Shown: positions 57,331 to 64,000 of the stretch, one piece after another | Layout: the number at the start of each line of letters is the position of its first letter | Position numbering within the stretch: position 1 is the first letter of the stretch | NCBI GenBank assembly: GCA_902805545.1 | Contig: CADCTD010000025.1 | Location: 1 to 64,000 of the forward strand | Source: an uncultured Craurococcus sp. | Lineage (GTDB): Bacteria; Pseudomonadota; Alphaproteobacteria; Acetobacterales; Acetobacteraceae | Reading direction: 5' to 3' | DNA length: 64,000 nt | Position numbers and translations under genes: made by a program | The notes under the pieces: model-generated | Databases searched by the model: none | What the model was told of the DNA's origin: nothing | The model's input: the letters and a program-made list of their open reading frames with translations, nothing else

Positions 57331-59977
57331 ACCCGGCGAGCGCCGCCCTCACCGCCTCCAGCGCCGCATCCGCCAGCGCCGCATCCGGCCCGCCGGCCTG
57401 CGCCATCTCCGGCCGGCCGCCGCCGCCCTTGCCGCCGGCGGCCGCGCTCGCCGCGCGAACCAGGGCAACCGCATCCGCCCTGCCCCGTGCCGCCTCACCG
57501 AGGCCGACAACGATGCTCGCCTTGCCCTCCGCGGTGGAGACCAGCGCCGCCACATCCGCCGTGCCGCCCTTGAGGATGGCCTCCGCCACGCCCTTCAGGT
57601 CGCGCGCCGGGATGTCGCCCAGATTGCGCAGCGCCACCCGCATCCCGCCGATGCTCTCCGCCTCGGCAGCGGCGCCGCCCGTCGCCAGCTTCTTCCGCAG
57701 CTCGCTGACCTCGCGCTCCAGCCGCCGCCGCTCCTCGATCAAGGCCGCGACCCGCACCGGCACCTCGGCCGGGGCCACACGCAGCGCCTGCGCCGCCTCG
57801 GTCAGCTGCCGCGCCTGATCCTCCACGAGCGCCAGCGCCGCCTCCCCGGTGACGGCCTCGACCCGCCGGACGCCCGCCGAGACCGCGCCCTCGGAGACGA
57901 TCTTGAACAGACCGATATCGCCCGTCCGCCGCACATGCGTGCCGCCGCAGAGCTCGAGCGAATAGACGCCGAGCTTCTCCCTCGCCGCCGGGTCATGCCC
58001 CATGCCGACAACCCGGACCTCATCGCCATACTTCTCGCCGAACAGCGCCATGGCGCCGATGCCAACCGCCTGTTCCGGCGTCATCAGCCGCGTCGTCACC
58101 TCGGCATTCTCGCGGATGCGGGCATTCACCTCCGCTTCCGCCCAGGCGATGTCCTCCGCCGTCATCGGCGTCGGCTGGGAGACGTCGAAGCGCAGCCGGT
58201 CCGGCGCGTTCAGCGAGCCCTTCTGCGCCACATGGCTGCCGAGCCGCCGCCGCAGCGCCTCATGCAGCAGGTGCGTCGCACTATGATGCGCGCGGATTGC
58301 GTCGCGTCGCGCATGATCGACCTCCGCCACCACGGCGAGCCCCGGCCGCGCCTCGCCATGCGCCACCGTGCCGTGATGCACGACGAGGTCGCCGAGCTTC
58401 TTCTGCGTGTCCCGCACGACGATGCGGCATGCCTCGCCCGCCGAGATGAGCCCGGCATCTCCCACCTGGCCGCCGCTCTCGGCATAGAAGGGCGTCTGGT
58501 TGAGCACGACGGCGACCTCCGCCCCTGGCCCGGCGCTCTCCACCGCCTTGCCATCCGCGACGAGGGCAAGGATCTCGCCCTCCGCGCTCTCCGTGCTGTA
58601 GCCGAGGAACTCGCTCGCCCCGATCCGCTCCTTGATGTCGAACCAGACGGCATCCGTCGCCGCCTCGCCGCTGCCGGCCCAGGCCGCTCGCGCCCGGCGC
58701 CGCTGTTCCGCCATCGCCGCCTCGAAGCCGCCGACATCGACGCCGCGCCCCTCGGCCCGCAGCGCGTCCTGCGTCAGGTCGAGCGGGAAGCCATAGGTGT
58801 CATACAGCCGGAAGGCCACCTCGCCCGGCAGCACGCCGCCCTCGCCGAGCTTCGCATTCTCCTCCGCCAGCAGGCCGAGCCCGCGCTCGAGCAGGCTGCG
58901 GAAGCGCGTCTCCTCCAGCTTGAAGGTCTCGGTGACCAGCGCCTCGGCCCGCACGATCTCCGGATAGGCCGCCCCCATCTGCCGGATCAGCGCGGGCACC
59001 AGCCGGTGCAGCAGCGGCTCCCGCGAGCCCATCATATGCGCATGCCGCATGGCGCGGCGGAGGATGCGCCGCAGCACGTAGCCCCGTCCCTCATTGGAAG
59101 GCATGACGCCATCCGCCATCAGGAAGGTGCCCGCCCGCAGATGGTCGGCGACCACGCGATGGCTGGTCCTCCAGCGCCCGTCGGGGTCCGTGCCGGTCGC
59201 CTCCGCCGAGGCGAGGATCAGCGCCCTGAGCGTATCCGTGTCGTAATTGTCGTGCTTGCCCTGAAGGATGGCGGCGAAGCGCTCCAGCCCCATGCCGGTA
59301 TCGATCGAGGGCCGCGGCAGCGGCACGCGGGTACCGGGCGGGCCCTCCTCGAACTGCATGAAAACCAGGTTCCAGATCTCGATGAACCGGTCGCCATCCT
59401 CATCCGGCGAGCCGGGCGGCCCGCCTGGGATATGATCGCCATGGTCGTAGAAGATCTCGGAGCACGGCCCGCAGGGCCCGGTATCCCCCATCCTCCAGAA
59501 ATTGTCGCTGGTCGGGATGCGGATGATGCGGCTGTCCGGCAGCCCGGCGACCTTCTTCCAGTAGACCGGCGCCTCCTCATCCTCCGAGAAGACGGTGACG
59601 AGCAGCTTATCCTTCGGCAGGCCGAAATCCCGGGTCAGCAACTCCCAGGCGTGGGTGATCGCCTGTTCCTTGAAATAGTCGCCGAAGGAGAAATTCCCCA
59701 GCATCTCAAAAAAGGTATGGTGCCGCGCCGTGTAGCCGACATTGTCGAGATCATTATGCTTGCCACCCGCCCGCACGCATTTCTGCGCCGTCGTGGCACG
59801 GCTATAGGCACGCTTCTCCTGCCCGGTGAAGACATTCTTGAACTGCACCATGCCGCTGTTGGCGAACATCAGCGTCGGGTCGTTCCGCGGCACCAGCGGG
59901 GAGCTCTCGACCACCTGATGCCCGTTGCGGGCGAAGTAGCCAAGGAAGGTCGCGCGGATATCGTTGCTGCTGGTCAT
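57329..59977 (-). CDS. alaS: Alanyl-tRNA synthetase
   Basis: Charges tRNA-Ala; 882 residues, full length. The class II core starts [19 protein letters not shown], with motif 2 in [22 protein letters not shown] and motif 3 in [17 protein letters not shown]. The editing domain has the zinc ligands HHSATHLLH and CGGTH. The C-terminal oligomerisation/C-Ala domain ends in a Gly-rich [16 protein letters not shown] tract. It follows recA on the same strand after 96 bp. Confidence 0.98.
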   Translation of the reverse strand: MTSSNDIRATFLGYFARNGHQVVESSPLVPRNDPTLMFANSGMVQFKNVFTGQEKRAYSRATTAQKCVRAGGKHNDLDNVGYTARHHTFFEMLGNFSFGDYFKEQAITHAWELLTRDFGLPKDKLLVTVFSEDEEAPVYWKKVAGLPDSRIIRIPTSDNFWRMGDTGPCGPCSEIFYDHGDHIPGGPPGSPDEDGDRFIEIWNLVFMQFEEGPPGTRVPLPRPSIDTGMGLERFAAILQGKHDNYDTDTLRALILASAEATGTDPDGRWRTSHRVVADHLRAGTFLMADGVMPSNEGRGYVLRRILRRAMRHAHMMGSREPLLHRLVPALIRQMGAAYPEIVRAEALVTETFKLEETRFRSLLERGLGLLAEENAKLGEGGVLPGEVAFRLYDTYGFPLDLTQDALRAEGRGVDVGGFEAAMAEQRRRARAAWAGSGEAATDAVWFDIKERIGASEFLGYSTESAEGEILALVADGKAVESAGPGAEVAVVLNQTPFYAESGGQVGDAGLISAGEACRIVVRDTQKKLGDLVVHHGTVAHGEARPGLAVVAEVDHARRDAIRAHHSATHLLHEALRRRLGSHVAQKGSLNAPDRLRFDVSQPTPMTAEDIAWAEAEVNARIRENAEVTTRLMTPEQAVGIGAMALFGEKYGDEVRVVGMGHDPAAREKLGVYSLELCGGTHVRRTGDIGLFKIVSEGAVSAGVRRVEAVTGEAALALVEDQARQLTEAAQALRVAPAEVPVRVAALIEERRRLEREVSELRKKLATGGAAAEAESIGGMRVALRNLGDIPARDLKGVAEAILKGGTADVAALVSTAEGKASIVVGLGEAARGRADAVALVRAASAAAGGKGGGGRPEMAQAGGPDAALADAALEAVRAALAG

Positions 59978-60031
59978 CGCCGGTGCCGGTCCTGTCTTCC
60001 GCCCCGCCGCATCCCGGCCGCGGGGCCCCGA

Positions 60032-60057
60032 GCCTCCTACCGCGCAGGGCAGGAGGC
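60032..60057 (-). other. Hairpin in the recA-alaS intergenic region
   Basis: GCCTCCT-G-CC, loop CTGCGC, GG-T-AGGAGGC on the minus strand: a 10-pair stem with one G-T wobble, 16 nt after the recA stop. No T-run follows. It may be a recA 3' structure/attenuator or part of the alaS leader. Confidence 0.35.
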
Positions 60058-60073
60058 GTCGAGAGGCGCCGGC

Positions 60074-61129
<1,056 letters not shown>

Positions 61130-61187
61130 CCTGGCTTTCCCGTCCTGGCCCCGGTTCACCCGCCCACGCTACATACAAGGAGCTTGG

Positions 61188-61203
61188 AATGAAACAGGAT
61201 CGT
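61188..61203 (-). promoter_or_regulatory. 16-bp motif upstream of recA (shared with 37877-37892)
   Basis: Minus-strand ACGATCCTGTTTCATT, 59-74 bp upstream of the recA ATG. Extended by GTT upstream it reads GTTA-N7-GTTT, a degenerate form of the alphaproteobacterial LexA direct repeat. The second copy keeps the 16 bp but not the upstream GTTA half. Confidence 0.4.
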
Positions 61204-61285
61204 AACTAAACCCATCGCCCCGCGATGGTGCCCACAGAGTATGGGGATTGCATCGCTGGAAAACAAGAACATTTAGAAAACATCG

Positions 61286-62701
61286 TCATACCACGACAGG
61301 CTCCCGCCGGACCGCCGCAAGCGCCGCCATCAGCTCCGCTGGCGTATATGGCTTGGCCAGCAGCTGGAAGCCCTCCGTCGCCAACTCCTCCCTCAACCCG
61401 GCATAGCCGGAGGTCAACACCACCGGCAGCTCCGGCCAGCGCCCGCGCAGCCGCCGCGCCAGTTCCCGCCCATCCATCCCGGGCAGGGCGATGTCGCTCA
61501 CCAGCATCCCCGGTGCCGGCGCCTGCTCCAGCAGGTCGAGTGCTGCCTCGGCACTCCCGGCGAGCAGCAGCGCATGCCCAGCCCGGCCGAGCACCTGCTC
61601 TGCCAGCCGCCGCAGCACCGCCTCGTCCTCGACCAGCAGCACCGGCCCCTGCCCCACCGCGACCAGCCCCCGAGCCTCCCCTTCGACGCATGGCAGGTGA
61701 ATGCGGAAGCGGGAGCCCCTGCCCGGCTCGCTCTCCACCACGATGCGCCCGCCTGCGCCGGTGACGATGTCGCTGACCGTCGCCAGGCCGAGCCCGGTGC
61801 CCCCCTCCGACGCCCGCGTAGTGAAGAACGGCTCGAACAGGCGCGGCATCGCCTCAGGGAGGATACCGCGCCCGCTATCCGCCACCTCCAGCACAACCTT
61901 CCCCGCTGCCGGCCGCGTGACGATGCTGAGGCGTCCGCCATCCGGCATCGCCTCTCCCGCATTCGCCGCCAGGTTCAACACGATCTGGTCGAGCTGCACC
62001 GCCTCGAGCAGGACCTTCGCCTCGGGCGCCCCCAGGTTGAGCTCCAGCTTCACCCCCGGCCCGAGCATCCGCCGCACCATCGGCGCGAGTCCCTCGATCG
62101 CCGCATCGAAGTCCAGGATGCCCGGCGCCGACCGCCCCGGCCGGGCAAAGGCGACAAGCTGGCCGATCAAGGCCGCACCCCGCCGCGCCGCATCCTCGAT
62201 TCCCTGCAGTTCCGCTAAGGCCGATGGCTCCAGACCCTCGGCGCGCATCGCATCCGTACTGCCCCGGATGGCTGCGAGAAGATTGTTCAGGTCATGCACG
62301 ACCCCGCCGGTGAGCCGGCCGAGCAGCTCCAGCCGCCCGGTAGCGGCCAGACGTGCCTCGACCCGGCTCTCCGCACTGCGGTCGACGACCCGCAGCAGCT
62401 TCTCCCCATCCGGCAGGGTCTCCACCATCAGGCTCCATTCGGCCTCTGCGCCAACCACTGGCGCGGCCCGCAGACTGCCAGCCTCGCCGCTCGCCAGGAG
62501 TGCCGCCAGCGCCGACCGATACGCCGGCGCCAGCAAGCCGGCCGCGGGTCGCCCGAGGCCGAAGCCGGGCCCCGCCATCCGGCTCAGAACCGGATTCGCG
62601 GCGATCACCGTCCCGCCCGGATCGAGCAGCGCCAGCCCCTCCGGCGCCGCTGCAAAGAGGGTCTGGAACGCCGCCTGCAGCGCCGCCTGCGGCTCAGCCA
62701 T
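61286..62701 (-). CDS. CckA-like hybrid histidine kinase (PAS-HisKA-HATPase-REC)
   Basis: A 471-residue kinase without membrane segments. A PAS-like domain (about 10-110) is followed by HisKA with His136 in LTGGVVHDLNNLLAAIRG, HATPase with GRGILPEAMPRLFEPFFTTRASEGGTGLGL, and a C-terminal receiver (VLLVEDEAVLRRL, VSDIALPGMDG, Lys in LLAKPY). Order and motifs match CckA, the cell-cycle/flagellar phosphorelay kinase that acts through ChpT on CtrA, and adjacency to flhB is consistent. It is much shorter than Caulobacter CckA and lacks the N-terminal membrane anchor and second PAS, so orthology is not certain. Its start overlaps the flhB end by 8 bp. Confidence 0.78.
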   Translation of the reverse strand: MAEPQAALQAAFQTLFAAAPEGLALLDPGGTVIAANPVLSRMAGPGFGLGRPAAGLLAPAYRSALAALLASGEAGSLRAAPVVGAEAEWSLMVETLPDGEKLLRVVDRSAESRVEARLAATGRLELLGRLTGGVVHDLNNLLAAIRGSTDAMRAEGLEPSALAELQGIEDAARRGAALIGQLVAFARPGRSAPGILDFDAAIEGLAPMVRRMLGPGVKLELNLGAPEAKVLLEAVQLDQIVLNLAANAGEAMPDGGRLSIVTRPAAGKVVLEVADSGRGILPEAMPRLFEPFFTTRASEGGTGLGLATVSDIVTGAGGRIVVESEPGRGSRFRIHLPCVEGEARGLVAVGQGPVLLVEDEAVLRRLAEQVLGRAGHALLLAGSAEAALDLLEQAPAPGMLVSDIALPGMDGRELARRLRGRWPELPVVLTSGYAGLREELATEGFQLLAKPYTPAELMAALAAVRREPVVV

Positions 62702-63743
62702 GGCGGTGCCCCTGCAGCCGCCAGATATAGGCGATGATCTCCGCTACTGCCTGCCAGTGTTCCGCCGGAATCTCGCTATCGACCTCCAACCGCCAGAGTG
62801 CTCGGGCCAGCGGCGGATTCTCGACGATCGGCACACCATGCTCGGTTGCCGCGGCCCGAATTCGCGCCGCCATGGCATCCACCCCCTTCGCCACCAGCTT
62901 CGGCGCCGCAACCTGCCCCGGCGCATACGACAAAGCGACAGCGTAATGGGTCGGGTTCGTTACGACAACCGTTGCTTTCGGCACCGCCGCCAGCATCCGG
63001 CGACGCGCCCGCTGCTCCCGAATTTGCCGAAGCCTGGCCTTGATGTGCGGATCGCCCTCGCTCTCCCGGTACTCCTGCCGCAGCTCCTCGCGGCTCATCC
63101 GCATCCGCCGCAGATGGCGCCAGCGCACCCAGAACAGATCGAGCAGCGCGATCGCCCCGAAGGCGAAGAGCGCCGCCACCAACAACCGCAAACTCCCTCG
63201 CCCGACCTCACCCAACAACATGGCCGCTGGCTGTTGCAGGACCGCCTGCAGCACCGGCAGATCGACCGCATGCCAGAGCGCCATCCCAACCAATGCGAGC
63301 TTCACAAGCGTCCGCACCAGTTCCGCAAGGCCATCGGGCCCGAGCAACCTCTTCAAGGCCGCTATTGGACTCACGCGGCTCAGTTGCGGCGCCAGGGCCT
63401 CGGCCCGCACGACGATGCCGGTCTGCGCCAGGCTCGCCAGTACGCCCGCCAGCGCCACCACCCCCAACACCGGCACCAGCGTCAACGCTGATTGCCGGAG
63501 CAAGGCCGGCGCCAGCACAGCGCCTTCCCCAGGCATCTCCAGCAGGGCCCGCATCAGCCGCAACCATTCTTTCCCGAGCGGCGGCAGGGCCAGAAACCCT
63601 GCCAATGTCCCAGCTAGCAAGGTGGCGAACCCGACCACTTCCCGGGACAGCGGTGACTGCCCCTCCTCCCGCGCCCGATCAAGCCGACGTTGCGTCGGAG
63701 CTTCTGTCCGGTCCTCGGGGGATGTCGATTCGCCCTCTGCCAT
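62694..63743 (-). CDS. flhB: Flagellar export switch protein FlhB
   Basis: Inner-membrane component of the flagellar type III export gate that switches substrate specificity by self-cleavage. 349 residues. It has the TEAPTQRRLDRAREEGQ start, four membrane segments, and the cytoplasmic domain with the autocleavage motif NPTH (263-266) in VTNPTHYAVAL. It ends VAEIIAYIWRLQGHRHG. It starts 3 bp after the fliR stop and overlaps the CckA-like gene. Confidence 0.96.
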   Translation of the reverse strand: MAEGESTSPEDRTEAPTQRRLDRAREEGQSPLSREVVGFATLLAGTLAGFLALPPLGKEWLRLMRALLEMPGEGAVLAPALLRQSALTLVPVLGVVALAGVLASLAQTGIVVRAEALAPQLSRVSPIAALKRLLGPDGLAELVRTLVKLALVGMALWHAVDLPVLQAVLQQPAAMLLGEVGRGSLRLLVAALFAFGAIALLDLFWVRWRHLRRMRMSREELRQEYRESEGDPHIKARLRQIREQRARRRMLAAVPKATVVVTNPTHYAVALSYAPGQVAAPKLVAKGVDAMAARIRAAATEHGVPIVENPPLARALWRLEVDSEIPAEHWQAVAEIIAYIWRLQGHRHG

Positions 63744-63746
63744 CGC

Positions 63747-64000
63747 CTAGCCTGCCAAGGCGAGCGACACACCCGCAGCCCCCAGCCAGACCGCCACCAT
63801 CGCCGGCAGGAGCAGGCCGAGCAGCAGCAGTCCGGCCAGGATCTGCCCCGGCGCCGCCATGGCGAAAACCTGCACCTGCGGCGCGAGCCGGGCGAGCAAG
63901 CCGAGCGCGAAATTCCCGAGCATGGCCGCCAGCACCAAGGGCCCGGCCAGGCGCAGCGCCAACGCAAGGCTCTCCGCCACCGCCTGCGCCACCGATTCCG
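63747..64000 (-). CDS. fliR: Flagellar biosynthesis protein FliR, C-terminal part (runs off the window)
   Basis: The last 83 or so codons of a minus-strand gene, continuing beyond 64000. The sequence ESLALALRLAGPLVLAAMLGNFALGLLARLAPQVQVFAMAAPGQILAGLLLLG matches the membrane C-terminus of FliR (the ARLAPQVQVF motif), an export-gate component. Immediately upstream of flhB, the usual order fliR-flhB. Confidence 0.9.
   Translation of the reverse strand, partial: ESVAQAVAESLALALRLAGPLVLAAMLGNFALGLLARLAPQVQVFAMAAPGQILAGLLLLGLLLPAMVAVWLGAAGVSLALAG

Noticed and set aside
61130-61285. Canonical alphaproteobacterial LexA box before recA
   Set aside because: No GTTC-N7-GTTC was found; only a degenerate GTTA-N7-GTTT, so it is not reported as a LexA site.

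Overview
The window looks like chromosomal DNA from a very GC-rich alphaproteobacterium. The best guess is Rhodospirillales/Acetobacteraceae, Roseomonas-like. The reasons are the base composition, a class I PHA synthase, a Bug-family (TctC-like) receptor, an ECF sigma factor paired with an NrsF-type anti-sigma factor, a eukaryotic-type NADP isocitrate dehydrogenase, and a CckA-like kinase beside flhB. Taxonomy is an inference from gene content only. No tRNA, rRNA, CRISPR array, insertion sequence or phage gene was seen.

Layout. 1-2302: start of an OmpA-like lipoprotein gene (partial) and, divergently, phaC. 2335-2460: palindromic repeat elements. 2363-10890 (minus): a seven-gene, mostly overlapping operon for peptide/amide import and hydrolysis (YtcJ-type amidohydrolase, two DppB/C permeases, DppA-like receptor, TRZ/ATZ-type amidohydrolase, DppD, DppF), with a second lone receptor running away from it at 11013. 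12647-13072: DUF883 membrane-anchored protein. 13176-17161: a hydroxyacid dehydrogenase / class II aldolase / glutamine-amidotransferase operon divergent from an FAD amine oxidase. 17374-25785: queE, a Bug receptor, parC, an LLM flavoenzyme with pxpA, recO and htpG. 25857-31577: LLM flavoenzyme with an MFS transporter, a PrdB/GrdB-like protein with a CaiB-type CoA transferase, and another MFS transporter. 31650-34019: lepB-rnc-era. 34154-37673: TPP enzyme, zinc alcohol dehydrogenase and SDR operon. 37674-38292: gene-poor, apparently decayed DNA.

38293-41065 (minus): an AtzG/AtzE-like amidase pair translationally coupled to an ECF sigma factor and its NrsF anti-sigma factor. 41281-47329 (plus): TPP enzyme plus a complete sugar-type ABC importer. 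47334-51192: two SDRs, an enolase-superfamily dehydratase and a D-2-hydroxyacid dehydrogenase, which together suggest sugar-acid catabolism. 51197-54985: a signalling locus with a hybrid histidine kinase, a periplasmic family-3 binding protein and a free HPt protein; the kinase and receptor genes appear to overlap at their 5' ends. 55357-61129: icd, DUF599, alaS, recA. 61286-64000: CckA-like kinase, flhB and the end of fliR, part of a flagellar export locus.

Most of the window is catabolic and transport capacity for small organic nitrogen and carbon compounds, set among core housekeeping genes. The most unusual signals are a dispersed hairpin element whose copies differ by compensatory base changes, the kinase/receptor/HPt locus, the amidase operon that carries its own sigma/anti-sigma switch, and a 16-bp motif shared by the recA upstream region and the decayed region near 37.9 kb.
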